A DNA stretch of 64,000 nt from Albimonas sp963816545 (GTDB lineage Bacteria > Pseudomonadota > Alphaproteobacteria > Rhodobacterales > Rhodobacteraceae), in assembly GCA_963816545.1 (NCBI GenBank), contig CAWFLE010000007.1:1054001-1118000 (forward strand). The letters are read 5' to 3'. The notes below the pieces were generated by a model that was given only the letters and a program-made list of their open reading frames with translations, searched no databases and had not been told where the DNA came from. Shown here one piece after another: positions 9,627 through 18,137 of the stretch; the first letter of the stretch is position 1, and each line of letters opens with the position of its first letter. Both the position numbers and the translations under genes were made by a program.

Positions 9627-10495
9627 ATGACCCATCCCGTGAAGGGCGTCGACCACGTGTTCCTGCTGGTGAAGGACCTGGACCGGAGCCGCGACGCCTA
9701 TGCGCGGCTCGGCTTCACCATCTCGCCCCGCGGGATGCACAGCGCGCACAAGGGCGCGGCCAACCACACCATCATGTTCCCGCATGACTATTTCGAGCTG
9801 CTGGGCCTGATCGCGGAGACGCCGGGCAATGCCGGGCGGCCGCGAGGCGCTGGCGCGGCAGGGCGAGGGGCTGCACGCCGTCGCCTGCCGGATCGGCGAC
9901 GCGCATGAGGCGAAGGCCGGGCTGGCGGAGCTCGGGCATCGGGACCGAGGAGGTGGGCGGCTTCTCCCGCCCGGTGCCGCTGCCCGGCGGCGGCGAGGCG
10001 ATGGCGTCGTTCAACACGCTCCAGTTCGATGACAAGGAGGTCCCGCTGGGGACCGTGCTTCATGTGCCAGCACCTGACCCGCGGCGTCGGTCTGGCTGCC
10101 GGAGCTGCTGGAGCATCCCAACGGGGCGGTGGGGCTGGCGGAGATCGTCGCCGGCGCCGACGACCCGGAGGCGGCGGCGCGGGGCTACGCCCGGCTTTTC
10201 GCGGCGGGCGAGGTCTCGGCGGTGGAGGGCGGCGCGCGGGTGGAGACGGGCGAGAACTCGGCGCCGCTCCTGTTCCTGCACGCGCGACGCGCTGGCGGCC
10301 CGCTGGCCGGAGTTCGACCTGAGCCGCACGCCCACCGGCGCCTTCGCCGCGCTGAGGATCAAGGTCCGGGACGAGGACACGGGCCCGCGCGGCGCTGGAG
10401 AAGGGCGGCGTCGCCGCCGGTGCGGACCGCCACGCGGCCTCGCGGTCGGCCCCGAAGACGCCTGCGGCGCGATCCTGGAGTTCGTCGCGCCATGA
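9627..10495 (+). pseudogene. VOC/glyoxalase-like protein, frame broken in several places
   Basis: The start reads MTHPVKGVDHVFLLVKDLDR, the first metal-ligand strand of a vicinal-oxygen-chelate (glyoxalase-like) domain, and HTIMFPHDYFELLGLI gives the next strand. From about 9835 the coding signal hops frame at least six times: REALARQGEGLHAVACRIGD, GTEEVGGFSRPVPLPGGGEA, WLPELLEHPNGAVGLAEIVA, LAARWPEFDLSRTPTGAFAA and finally GLAVGPEDACGAILEFVAP. Joined together, the pieces form a two-module VOC protein of about 288 residues. Codon bias is kept in every piece, which argues for recent or technical damage rather than old decay. Its stop overlaps the ATG of the Lrp gene. Confidence 0.6.
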
Positions 10496-11004
10496 CCCAG
10501 CCGGGCCGGACCCGCCGCGGCGGCGACCGCCCCGACGGGCCCGCCTTCGACGACACCGACCGGCGGATCCTCGACATCCTGCAACGCGACGTGGACCGCC
10601 CCGTCGCCGCCATCGCCGAGGAGGTGGGTCTCACGCCCACCCCCTGCTGGCGTCGCATCAAGCGGCTGGAGGAGACGGGCGTGATCCGGGCCCGCGTGGC
10701 GCTGGTGGACCAGCGCCGCGCCAACGTGCCCCTGACCGTCTTCATCGGCGTGCAGGCGCCGCGGCACGAGATGACCTGGCTCGCCGCCTTCCGCACCCTG
10801 ATCGAGGAGATCCCCGAGATCACCGAGGCCTACCGCCTGACCGGCGACATGGACTACATCCTCAAGGTCGTGGTCCCCGACATCGCCGCCTATGACGCGG
10901 TCTACAAGACGATGATCGCGCGGCTGGAATTCTCGCGCATCAGCTCCTCCCTCTCGATGGAGGAGCTGAAGTTCACGACCGCGATTCCGGTCGGCTACCT
11001 CTGA
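10492..11004 (+). CDS. Lrp/AsnC family transcriptional regulator
   Basis: The 170-aa protein has an N-terminal winged helix-turn-helix (FDDTDRRILDILQRDVDRPV, then TPTPCWRRIKRLEETGVIR) and a C-terminal RAM ligand-sensing domain with ITEAYRLTGDMDYILKVVV, the canonical Lrp glycine-aspartate turn. It ends with EFSRISSSLSMEELKFTTAI, the usual Lrp C-terminal strand. The family forms dimers/octamers and responds to amino acids. Its location behind the SDR/VOC genes and opposite the amino-compound importer operon suggests it controls that operon (inference). The ATG overlaps the previous stop, with no good Shine-Dalgarno of its own, so it is probably coupled. The next gene ends convergently only 3 nt away. 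Confidence 0.9.
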   Translation: MTQPGRTRRGGDRPDGPAFDDTDRRILDILQRDVDRPVAAIAEEVGLTPTPCWRRIKRLEETGVIRARVALVDQRRANVPLTVFIGVQAPRHEMTWLAAFRTLIEEIPEITEAYRLTGDMDYILKVVVPDIAAYDAVYKTMIARLEFSRISSSLSMEELKFTTAIPVGYL

Positions 11005-11007
11005 GGC

Positions 11008-12504
11008 TCAGTGCCCGGCCGCGGCCCCCGCCGGCGCTGCGGGCTTGCGCATCACCACCGCCAGCAGGCCCAGGCCCGCGAACAGCACGGTGATCAGCAG
11101 GAACACGTCCACGAAGCTCATCACCGTGGCCTGCTGCGTCACCCGCCCCGCCATCTGCGAGAGCGCCGCCGCCGGGTCCGTGATCCCCTGCGCGGCGAGG
11201 TTGCGCTGCATCATGTCGAGCTGGCGCAGCGCCTCCGGGTTGTCCCAGGACAGCGCCTCGGACAGGCGGGCGTAGTGCAGGTCCCCGCGGTCCGAGAGCA
11301 CCGTGTTGATGATGGCGAGCCCCACGGCCCCCCCGAGGTTGCGCGTCAGGTTGTAGAGGCCCGAGGCGTTCTTGATCCGGTCCGGCGGCAGCGTGCCGAG
11401 CGCGAGGTTGTTGATCGGCACCATGCACAGCATCAGCGACATGCCGCGCAGGATCTGGGGGACCAGCAGCTCGTCGAAATCCCACTCCGCCGTCATGCCG
11501 GTCAGCATCCAGGTGCTGGTGGCGAAGCCCGCGAAGCCGATCAGCAGCATCAGCCGCAGGTCCATCTTGGACGACAGCACCCCGGCCAGCGGCGCCGAGA
11601 AGAACATGGCGAGGCCGCTCACGAACACCGTCTCGCCGATCATCAGGCTGTCGTAGTGGCGCACCGAGCCGAGATAGAGCGGGTAGAGATAGGTCAGCCC
11701 GTAGAGCCCGATCCCCATGACGAAGGAGAACATGGACCCCAGCGCGAAGTTGACGTCCCCGAAGGCGCCGAGATCCACCACCGGCTCGTCGCGCGTGAAG
11801 GCCCGGCGGAAGAAGACCAGCCCGCCGATGACCATGACCGCGGCGCAGATCGCCACCGTCTCGTCCTGGAGCCAGTCGTTGCCCGGCCCCTCCTCCAGCA
11901 CGAATTCGAGGCAGCCGAGGAAGGCGGCCATGGCGGCGAGGCCCAGCCAGTCGAACCGCTTGAGCAGCGAGAACTGCGGCTTGTCGAAGTCGATCAGCGC
12001 GAGGGAGGCGAGCGTGACGCAGATGCCCGGGATCACGTTCACCAGGAACAGCCAGTGCCAGGACATGGCGTGGGAGAGGTAGCCGCCGACCGTCGGACCC
12101 ACGGTGGGCGCGAGCGTCGCCACCAGCCCGATGATCGGCGAGACGATCGCGCGCCTGTTCGGCGGGAAGATGGTGAAGGCGGCGGCGAACACCGCCGGGA
12201 TCATGCCGCCCCCGAGGAAGCCCTGCGCCGCGCGGTAGATGATCATCTGGTCGATGTTGGTCGCGGTGGCGCACATGAAGCTCGTGGCCGTGAAGCCGGC
12301 CGCGGAGATCGCGAACAGCAGCCGCGTGGACAGGAGCCGGCTCAGGAACCCCGACAGCGGGATCATGATGACCTCCGCGATCAGGTAGGAGGTCTGGACC
12401 CACGAAATCTCGTCCGCGCTCGCCCCCAGCCCCGCCTGGATCTCCTTCAGGGAGGCCGAGACGATCTGGATGTCCAGGATCGCCATGAACATCCCGAAGA
12501 CCAT
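11008..12504 (-). CDS. DHA2-family multidrug efflux MFS permease (EmrB-like)
   Basis: A drug:H+ antiporter with about 14 membrane segments (498 aa from the first in-frame ATG). Family motifs include MAILDIQIVSASLKEIQ (motif D1, first helix), QTSYLIAEVIMIPLSGFLSR (motif A region), GFLGGGMIPAVF and VGPTVGGYLSHAMSWHWLFL (motif C). The usual N-terminus is probably missing: an ATG at 12558-12560, 2 nt after the membrane-fusion gene, reads into RRILAFFAMVFG only if one base is changed near 12525 (in CCCGCGCCGG). So the true gene probably spans 11008-12560. It works with the upstream HlyD-type adaptor to export hydrophobic drugs and is likely controlled by the divergent TetR. Confidence 0.9.
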   Translation of the reverse strand: MVFGMFMAILDIQIVSASLKEIQAGLGASADEISWVQTSYLIAEVIMIPLSGFLSRLLSTRLLFAISAAGFTATSFMCATATNIDQMIIYRAAQGFLGGGMIPAVFAAAFTIFPPNRRAIVSPIIGLVATLAPTVGPTVGGYLSHAMSWHWLFLVNVIPGICVTLASLALIDFDKPQFSLLKRFDWLGLAAMAAFLGCLEFVLEEGPGNDWLQDETVAICAAVMVIGGLVFFRRAFTRDEPVVDLGAFGDVNFALGSMFSFVMGIGLYGLTYLYPLYLGSVRHYDSLMIGETVFVSGLAMFFSAPLAGVLSSKMDLRLMLLIGFAGFATSTWMLTGMTAEWDFDELLVPQILRGMSLMLCMVPINNLALGTLPPDRIKNASGLYNLTRNLGGAVGLAIINTVLSDRGDLHYARLSEALSWDNPEALRQLDMMQRNLAAQGITDPAAALSQMAGRVTQQATVMSFVDVFLLITVLFAGLGLLAVVMRKPAAPAGAAAGH

Positions 12505-12561
12505 CGCGAAGAACGCGAGGATCCGGCGCGGGCGTCAGCTCCGGGGCGGCGTCGGTCCATC

Positions 12562-13719
12562 TCAGCGGCTTTCGGCGACCTGCGCGGGGGCGGCGTCGGG
12601 GGCGGTCCGCTCGTCGATCTCCACCACCACGCTCAGGCCCGCGCGCAGGCCGTCCGCGCCGTCGGGCAGCGCGATGCGCACCGGCACCCGCTGCACGACC
12701 TTGGTGAAGTTGCCCGTGGCGTTGTCCGCCGGCAGCAGCGAGAACTGCGAGCCGGTCGCGGGCGCGGTGGAGGTCACCGTCCCCTCGAACACCCGCCCCG
12801 GCAGCGCGTCCACCGTGATCCGCGCCGTCGCGCCGGGCGCGATCTCGGCGAGCTGGGTCTCCTTGTAGTTGGCCTCGATGTAGAGCCCGTCCGTGGGCAC
12901 GATGGCCGCGAGCCGCTGGCCCGCGCTCACCAGGTCCCCGAGCTCGGGCACGAGATGCGTCACCACGCCGTCGATAGGGGCGCGAAGGACCGTGAGGTCG
13001 AGGTCCCGCTCCGCCTGCGTCACCGCGAGCCGCAGCTCGTCCTGCTGGCCCGCGGTCTCGGCGCGCTGCGCCCGCAGGACCGCGACGTTGGCCTTGGCGC
13101 TCTGGATCTGGGCGTCGGCGCCGGCGAGGTTGGCGCGCGCCGCGTCCAGCTCGGCGGTCGCGTCGTCGAGCTGCGCCTGCGCCACCACCTTGCGGCCCGC
13201 GAGGTCGCGCGCCCGCTCGGCGTTCAGCTCGGCGTTGCGGACGCGGGCGGCGGTGGCCTGCTTCTGCGCCTCGGCCTGCGCGACGGCGGCCTGCGCGGCC
13301 TCGGTCTGCGCCTCGATGCGCGCGAGGGTCTGGTCGAGCGTCGCCACCCGCGTGCGCGCCGTCTCCAGCGCGATGCGGTGGTCGCCGTCGTCCAGCCGCA
13401 GCAGGGGCTCGCCGGCCCGCACGCGCTGGTTCTCCGTCACCTCCACCTCGGTGACGTAGCCCTGGATGCGGGCCGAGATCTCGGCCATGTCGGCCTGCAC
13501 GTAGGCGTCGTCGGTCCCGATCATGAACCGCCCCTCGGTCCACCAGCCGTAGCCGTAGTTCCCCCCGGCCGCGAGCGCGCCCGCCGCCAGCAGCGCGAAG
13601 ATCACGCGGCCCTTTCGGGACTTCCGCTTGGCGGGCGCGGGTTCGGGCGCGGGCGTGGCCCGGGGGGCCGGCGACGCCTCGGCCGCGTCCAGCGCATCGA
13701 TGCGGGTCTGCTGGTTCAT
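12562..13719 (-). CDS. HlyD/EmrA-family membrane fusion protein
   Basis: The 385-aa periplasmic adaptor has a cytoplasmic Ala/Pro-rich N-terminus and one membrane anchor near residues 39-58 (VIFALLAAGALAAGGNYGYG). It continues with the biotinyl-lipoyl-like half motif GTDDAYVQADMAEISARIQG, a long Ala/Gln-rich coiled-coil hairpin (about residues 105-205), the second lipoyl half VLRAPIDGVVTHLVPELGDL, and a beta-barrel domain (IEANYKETQLAEIAPGATAR). This order is diagnostic of EmrA-type adaptors that pair with a DHA2 permease. The permease gene follows within a few bases. An AAAGGAGCC ribosome site precedes the ATG, and a TetR-type operator lies just upstream of it. Confidence 0.92.
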   Translation of the reverse strand: MNQQTRIDALDAAEASPAPRATPAPEPAPAKRKSRKGRVIFALLAAGALAAGGNYGYGWWTEGRFMIGTDDAYVQADMAEISARIQGYVTEVEVTENQRVRAGEPLLRLDDGDHRIALETARTRVATLDQTLARIEAQTEAAQAAVAQAEAQKQATAARVRNAELNAERARDLAGRKVVAQAQLDDATAELDAARANLAGADAQIQSAKANVAVLRAQRAETAGQQDELRLAVTQAERDLDLTVLRAPIDGVVTHLVPELGDLVSAGQRLAAIVPTDGLYIEANYKETQLAEIAPGATARITVDALPGRVFEGTVTSTAPATGSQFSLLPADNATGNFTKVVQRVPVRIALPDGADGLRAGLSVVVEIDERTAPDAAPAQVAESR

Positions 13720-13736
13720 CGGTCAGGCTCCTTTGA

Positions 13737-13756
13737 ATCGAACCGACGGGTTCGAT
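13737..13756. promoter_or_regulatory. TetR-type operator O1 (efflux-pump side)
   Basis: Perfect inverted repeat ATCGAACC-GACG-GGTTCGAT, with 8-bp arms and a 4-nt spacer. It shares TCGAACC-N4-GGTTCGA with O2 at 13806. It lies between the predicted pump -10 element and the HlyD ribosome-binding site, a position where a bound repressor would block transcription of the pump genes. Confidence 0.75.
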
Positions 13757-13767
13757 GACGACGCACG

Positions 13768-13798
13768 TTGACTTAGAGAGAGCCGCGGCCCAGATCAA
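13768..13798. promoter_or_regulatory. Overlapping divergent promoters between the efflux operon and tetR
   Basis: Plus strand: TTGACT (13768-13773), 17-nt spacer, CAGATC (13791-13796), pointing to tetR. Minus strand: TTGATC (13793-13798), 17-nt spacer, TAAGTC (13770-13775), pointing to the hlyD gene. The two promoters occupy the same 31 bp face to face, flanked symmetrically by operators O1 and O2. The -10 matches are only moderate. Confidence 0.5.
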
Positions 13799-13805
13799 GG
13801 GCGGA

Positions 13806-13823
13806 TCGAACCGATCGGTTCGA
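13806..13823. promoter_or_regulatory. TetR-type operator O2 (regulator side)
   Basis: Perfect 18-bp palindrome TCGAACCGATCGGTTCGA, between the predicted tetR promoter and its AAGGAGGT ribosome-binding site. It matches O1 at all arm positions, consistent with autoregulation by the adjacent TetR protein. Confidence 0.78.
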
Positions 13824-13840
13824 ATTGGAAGGAGGTCGTC

Positions 13841-14491
13841 ATGGGCGCGAGCGAGGCGGGGGCGAGACACGCCGCAGGCGCGGACCCGGCGAAGCGCCGC
13901 CAGATCCTGAAGGGCGCCCACGCCGTGTTCTCGCGCGTGGGGTTCGACGCGGCCAGCATGAACGACATCACGCGCGAGGCCGGCGTCTCCAAGGGCACGA
14001 TCTACGTCTACTTCGCCAGCAAGGAGGAGCTGTTCGAGAGCCTGATGGAGCAGGAGCGGGACCGCCTGTTCCAGGGCCTGGAGGACGCCCTGACCGCGCC
14101 CGGAGAGCCGGAGGACCGCCTGCACGCCTTCGGGGTGCGGATGGCGACGCTGCTCTGCTCGGACGAGGTGGTGGGCGCGCAGCGGGTGGTGTTCGGCATC
14201 TGCGAGCGCAAGCCGGAGCTGGGCGCCCGCTTCTACGAGGGCGGCGCGCAGCGGGGGGTGGGGCTGCTGACCCGGTTCCTCGAGACCGCTGCGGCGGAGG
14301 GGCGGCTGACGGTCGAGGATCCGCGCCTGCTCGCCCACCAGTTCATCGAGCTTTCCACCGCCGGGCTCCTGCGCCGGCGCCTGTTCGGCCACCTGGCCGA
14401 GCCGCCCTCGCCCGAGACGGTGGAGCGCACCGTCGCCGCCGCCGTGCGGATGGTGCTGCTGGCCCATGCGCCCGGCCACGCGGCGCCTTGA
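13841..14491 (+). CDS. TetR/AcrR family transcriptional repressor
   Basis: The 216-aa protein has a standard TetR N-terminus: RRQILKGAHAVFSRVGFDAA, SMNDITREAGVSKGTIYVYF (the helix-turn-helix) and ASKEELFESLMEQERD. The C-terminal domain (about residues 80-210) is helical and ligand-binding, with no strong subfamily mark. A near-ideal Shine-Dalgarno (AAGGAGGT) precedes the ATG by 6 nt. It is divergent from the EmrAB-like pump, with twin palindromes in the intergenic region. The expected role is repression of the pump and of itself until a toxic ligand binds. Confidence 0.93.
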   Translation: MGASEAGARHAAGADPAKRRQILKGAHAVFSRVGFDAASMNDITREAGVSKGTIYVYFASKEELFESLMEQERDRLFQGLEDALTAPGEPEDRLHAFGVRMATLLCSDEVVGAQRVVFGICERKPELGARFYEGGAQRGVGLLTRFLETAAAEGRLTVEDPRLLAHQFIELSTAGLLRRRLFGHLAEPPSPETVERTVAAAVRMVLLAHAPGHAAP

Positions 14492-14562
14492 CGCCCGGCC
14501 CCCCGCCTCCTCCACTGGCGCGGCCCGGCCGGACGAAGCGCGGGACGAGGGAAGGAGACCCC

Positions 14563-15615
14563 ATGAGCGACCACCCGAAGGAAGAGATCCTGGAGCCGGA
14601 TCTCCCCATCATCGACCCGCACCATCACCTGTGGGAATTCCGCCGGCCCGGCGAGACCCCGCCCCGCCACGGCTTCGACCGGATGCTGGAGCTCTCGCCG
14701 CGCTACATGCTCGAACACCTGCTCTCGGATATGAACGCCGGCCATGACGTGCGGGCGACCGTGTTCGTGGACTGCCGCGCCATGTACCGCGCCCACGGGC
14801 CCGAGGCGCTGGAGACGGTGGGCGAGACCGAGTTCGCCAACGGCGTCGGCGCCATGTGCGCGAGCGGCGCCTACGGTCCCCGCCTCGCCTGCGCGGGGAT
14901 CGTGAGCCGGGTGGACCTGCTGCTGGGCGACGCGGCCGGCGAGGCGCTGGAGGCGCACATGACCCGCGCCCCCGACCGCTTCCGCGGCATCCGCAACGTG
15001 GGCGCCTGGGACGCGGACCCGGCGGTGCTCGGGCCGCTGGCGGGGCGGGCGCGGGAGGGGCTTTACGCCGACGCGGCGTTCCGCAAGGGCTTCGCGCATC
15101 TCGGCCGGCTGGGGCTGACCTTCGACGCCTGGGTGCTGGAGCCGCAGCTCGGCGACGTGGCGGACCTCGCCGCCGCCTTCCCCGACACGTCGATCATGCT
15201 CGACCATGTGGGCACGCCGCTGAACATCGGCCCCTGGGCCGGCACGCTGGAGGAGCGGTTCCCCATCTGGCGCGATTCCATGCGCGCGATCGCGGAGCGT
15301 CCCAACGTCACGGTGAAGCTCGGCGGCCTCGCCATGCCGTTCTGCGACCTCAAGGGCTTCATGTCCGCGACCCCCGCCAGCTCCGCCGAGCTGGCCGAGG
15401 CGTGGCGGCCCTGGATCGAGACGACCATCGAGCTGTTCGGCCCCGAGCGCTGCATGTTCGAGAGCAACTTCCCCGTGGACCGCGGCGCCTGCGACTACGC
15501 CACCCTGTGGAACGCGCTCAAGCGCATCGCCTCGGGCGCCTCGGCGGAGGAGAAGCGGGCGCTGTTCCACGACACCGCCGCTAAGGTTTACCGACTGAAC
15601 CTGCCCCGAACGTGA
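14563..15615 (+). CDS. Amidohydrolase family 2 (TIM-barrel metal-dependent hydrolase)
   Basis: The 350-aa protein has the amidohydrolase-2 pattern: metal-binding HxH in LPIIDPHHHLWEFR (residues 16-28), a mid-barrel His in TSIMLDHVGTPLN (about 210), and the terminal Asp in RCMFESNFPVDRGACDY (about 305). Members hydrolyse lactones (for example 2-pyrone-4,6-dicarboxylate or fuconolactone-type) or decarboxylate aromatic acids; I cannot choose between these. The start is preceded by GAAGGAGA. The gene follows tetR by 71 nt but has its own ribosome site and may be independent. A GMC oxidoreductase and a thioesterase nearby would fit a small catabolic locus. Confidence 0.85.
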   Translation: MSDHPKEEILEPDLPIIDPHHHLWEFRRPGETPPRHGFDRMLELSPRYMLEHLLSDMNAGHDVRATVFVDCRAMYRAHGPEALETVGETEFANGVGAMCASGAYGPRLACAGIVSRVDLLLGDAAGEALEAHMTRAPDRFRGIRNVGAWDADPAVLGPLAGRAREGLYADAAFRKGFAHLGRLGLTFDAWVLEPQLGDVADLAAAFPDTSIMLDHVGTPLNIGPWAGTLEERFPIWRDSMRAIAERPNVTVKLGGLAMPFCDLKGFMSATPASSAELAEAWRPWIETTIELFGPERCMFESNFPVDRGACDYATLWNALKRIASGASAEEKRALFHDTAAKVYRLNLPRT

Positions 15616-15617
15616 GC

Positions 15618-15647
15618 GGGAAGGGCGCCGCCCAAGCGCCCCTTCCC
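15618..15647. terminator. Hairpin between convergent genes
   Basis: GGGAAGGGCGC (15618-15628) pairs with GCGCCCCTTCCC (15636-15647) with one bulged base and a 7-nt loop. It starts 3 nt after the amidohydrolase stop and ends 12 nt before the stop of the minus-strand thioesterase, so it can serve both directions. There is no U-tract. Confidence 0.55.
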
Positions 15648-15658
15648 GGCCGCCGGGA

Positions 15659-16144
15659 TCACGCCCCGCCGGAAGCCGCGAGCGCCGCTCGCGACCCGGC
15701 CTCCGCCTTCGCGCGCGAGATCAGGCGGACGGTGGAGCTGCCCTTGGCCAGCAGCGTCCCCGCCTCGTCGCGCAGGTCCCCCTCCACGAAGCAGGTGGAC
15801 CGGCCGGCCCGCTCCACCCGCCCCTCGGCGATCACGATCCCCGGGCGGGCGGGCGCGAAGAAGCTGACCTTGATCTCAAGCGACATCGGCGTCTGCTCGA
15901 CGCCCACCACGCTCATCAGCGCCTGCGCCATGGCCGCGTCGATCCAGCCGGTGACGAAGCCCCCCTGCACGATCCCGCCGGAGTGGCACATGTGCGGCCC
16001 CGCGAGGTACTCCACCACCGCGCGCCCGTCCGCCCAGACGGTGCGGCGCTGGAAGCCCATGGTCTCGAAAAGGCTGCCGGGGGTGGCCTCCGGCTCCCCG
16101 TCAGGGGAGGCGGCCGGATCGGCGAGGGTCGGGTCGGCGGTCAT
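15659..16144 (-). CDS. PaaI-family hotdog-fold thioesterase
   Basis: The 161-aa protein carries the single hotdog domain. HMCHSGGIVQGGFVTGWIDA (about residues 48-67) holds the H-x-G-G-x-x-x-G-G active-site segment on the central helix, and SLEIKVSFFAPARPGIVIAE followed by VERAGRSTCFVEGDL gives the beta-sheet. The family hydrolyses acyl-CoA thioesters, often aromatic or short-chain ones. I chose MTADPTLADP as start because the upstream in-frame extension is low-complexity and overlaps the region before the GMC gene. It is transcribed divergently from the GMC oxidoreductase and convergently with the amidohydrolase. Confidence 0.8.
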   Translation of the reverse strand: MTADPTLADPAASPDGEPEATPGSLFETMGFQRRTVWADGRAVVEYLAGPHMCHSGGIVQGGFVTGWIDAAMAQALMSVVGVEQTPMSLEIKVSFFAPARPGIVIAEGRVERAGRSTCFVEGDLRDEAGTLLAKGSSTVRLISRAKAEAGSRAALAASGGA

Positions 16145-16278
16145 GGGCGGTCCTGTCTGCTGCTTGGTCGGCGCCAGTTGGACCGCATCGCGGCCCGAGG
16201 GGCAAGCGCCCGCGCCTTGCATCGGCCCCGCCGGCGCGGCTTGATGCGCCGCGCCCACCGGAGCAGGAGCTGCATGAG

Positions 16279-17859
16279 ATGACCGAGGCCGTCGACGTGA
16301 TCGTGGTCGGGGCCGGCTCCGCCGGCGCCGCGCTGGCCGGGCGCCTGTCGGAGGATCCGTCCTGCCGCGTGCTCCTGCTGGAAGCGGGCGCCGACTGGCG
16401 CTCGGCCGAGGCGCCGGAGGCGGCGCGCTCCGCCAACATCATGCCGTTCATGTATCAGCCGCAGCACCAGGCGGCGTGGCAATGGCCCGGCCTCGTCAGC
16501 CGCCGCACCGCGGTGCAGGCGCCCCGCCACTACTGGCGCGGGCGCGGCCTCGGCGGAAGCTCGCTGGTCAACGCGCAGATCGCGATCTGGGGCGTGGGGG
16601 CCGCCTTCGACGCCTGGGCCAAGGCGGGGTGCGAGGGCTGGGCCGCGCGCGACGTCCTCCCCCTCTTCGCGCGGATGGAGGATGACCCGGAGATGGCCGG
16701 CTCCAACCACCACGGCCAGGGCGGGCCGCTCCCCATCCATCGCGCCCCCCAGGACCGCTGGGGGCCGGTGGACCGCGCCCTGCGCGATGCGGCGCTGGCC
16801 TGCGGGCACCCCTGGAACCCCGACCTCAACGCGCCGGAGGGCGAGGGCGTCTCCTGCTACCCGATCAACAGCCGCGACCTTCGCCGCGTCACCACCAACG
16901 ACGGCTATCTGGAACCCGCCCGCGACCGCGCCAACCTCACGATCCTCGGCCACGCGCTGGTGGACCGCGTGATCCTGGAGGCCGGCCGCGCCACCGGCGT
17001 CCGCGTCCGGGTCGAGGGCGAATGGCGCACCTTCACGGCCCGCGAGACGGTGCTCTGCGCCGGCGCCGTCCACTCCCCCGCCATCCTGATGCGCTCCGGC
17101 ATCGGGCCGAGCCTGCACCTCCACGCCCACGGCATCCCCATCGCGCGGGAGATGCCGGAGGTCGGCCGCAACTTCATGGACCACCCCATGCTGCGCGTGG
17201 GGGTCGCGCTGAAGGCGGCGCACGCCACCTCGGACCCCGACCAGCGGCATACCAACTGCTGCGTGACCTACTCCTCCGGCCTGGGCGGCGGGGCGCGCGA
17301 CATGATCCTGATCGGCTTCAACCATCGCAATATTGCGCCGACGGGCGCCCCGAACGCGCAGGGCGCCATCGGCATCGGGGTCTACGACGCCTTCTCCCGC
17401 GGGGAGGTCGCGCTCGTCTCCGCCGACCCCGACGACCACCCGCAGGTCGAGGAGAACATGCTCTCGGACCCGCGCGACATGGCCCGCATGGTGGACGGGG
17501 TGCGCCGGGTCCGGGACCTCGCGCGCGCCCCCGCCCTGGCCGGCATCGCCGAGCGCATCACGCTGGCCGAGTCCGGGCTTGACCTGGAAACCGCGGCCGA
17601 GCTTCCGCAGGCGGAGCTGGAGGCGCTGATCCTCGCGCAGGTGGGCGACATCCAGCACGCCGCCGGCACCTGCCGCATGAGCGCGCGCCATGACCCGGCA
17701 GGCGTGGTGAACCCGGACCTGACGGTGAAGGGCGTCCCCGGCCTGCGGGTCGCCGACGCCTCGATCATGCCGCTGGACTGCCGGGCCAACACCCACATGA
17801 CCTGCGTGATGATCGGAGAACGTGCGGCGGACCTCGTGAAGGCCGCCCGCCGCGCCTGA
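16279..17859 (+). CDS. GMC-family FAD oxidoreductase (choline dehydrogenase-like)
   Basis: The 526-aa flavoprotein has the GMC nucleotide-binding motif VIVVGAGSAGAALAGRLSED (residues 7-26) and VLLLEAG. GMC signature 1 is HYWRGRGLGGSSLVNAQIA and signature 2 is CAGAVHSPAILMRSGIGPS. The catalytic histidine is in DIQHAAGTCRMS (about 460), followed by the C-terminal VADASIMPLDC...MIGERAADLV. Such enzymes oxidise primary or secondary alcohols to aldehydes or ketones. An AGGAGC-like ribosome site precedes the ATG. The start is within 140 nt of the divergent thioesterase gene. The substrate is unknown. Confidence 0.88.
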   Translation: MTEAVDVIVVGAGSAGAALAGRLSEDPSCRVLLLEAGADWRSAEAPEAARSANIMPFMYQPQHQAAWQWPGLVSRRTAVQAPRHYWRGRGLGGSSLVNAQIAIWGVGAAFDAWAKAGCEGWAARDVLPLFARMEDDPEMAGSNHHGQGGPLPIHRAPQDRWGPVDRALRDAALACGHPWNPDLNAPEGEGVSCYPINSRDLRRVTTNDGYLEPARDRANLTILGHALVDRVILEAGRATGVRVRVEGEWRTFTARETVLCAGAVHSPAILMRSGIGPSLHLHAHGIPIAREMPEVGRNFMDHPMLRVGVALKAAHATSDPDQRHTNCCVTYSSGLGGGARDMILIGFNHRNIAPTGAPNAQGAIGIGVYDAFSRGEVALVSADPDDHPQVEENMLSDPRDMARMVDGVRRVRDLARAPALAGIAERITLAESGLDLETAAELPQAELEALILAQVGDIQHAAGTCRMSARHDPAGVVNPDLTVKGVPGLRVADASIMPLDCRANTHMTCVMIGERAADLVKAARRA

Positions 17860-17901
17860 CCCGGACCGGACCGGACGAAGACGCTGGACCGCGGCGTCGT
17901 C

Positions 17902-17920
17902 TTAATCATACAGTTAATCA
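17902..17920. promoter_or_regulatory. AT-rich 19-bp motif, copy 1 (candidate regulator site)
   Basis: TTAATCATACAGTTAATCA lies 43 nt after the GMC stop and about 218 nt before the TRAP gene start. In a roughly 72% G+C genome it stands out. It matches a motif found twice at 57.7-57.9 kb (15 of 19 positions to one copy). The rest of 17860-18137 shows no gene. Confidence 0.5.
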
Positions 17921-18137
17921 CCTCGGGGTCCGGGGCCGGACCGGCATGTTCGCGCCGGCGCCGGAGGTGGGGAAAACGACGGGGAACGGCAAGGAGCGGG
18001 ATCTTGCATCCGCCGCATCGCCTGAGGCGGGGCGGCACGCCCCCCGCGTCGTCCGCCGCCGACAATGACGCATGGCAGGCCGCGGCCCGGGCGCCTTTTC
18101 GCGCCCGCCTCCCGGTCCGGCCCAACAGGAGAAAGAC

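Noticed and set aside
10973..14515. A 1180-codon minus-strand frame covering the efflux pump and TetR genes
   Set aside because: Arg/Gly/Ala-rich low-complexity translation; the true EmrB, HlyD and TetR genes in other frames have full motifs.
17860..18137. Possible riboswitch or leader before the TRAP gene
   Set aside because: No conserved aptamer pairing was recognisable; only the 19-bp motif stands out.
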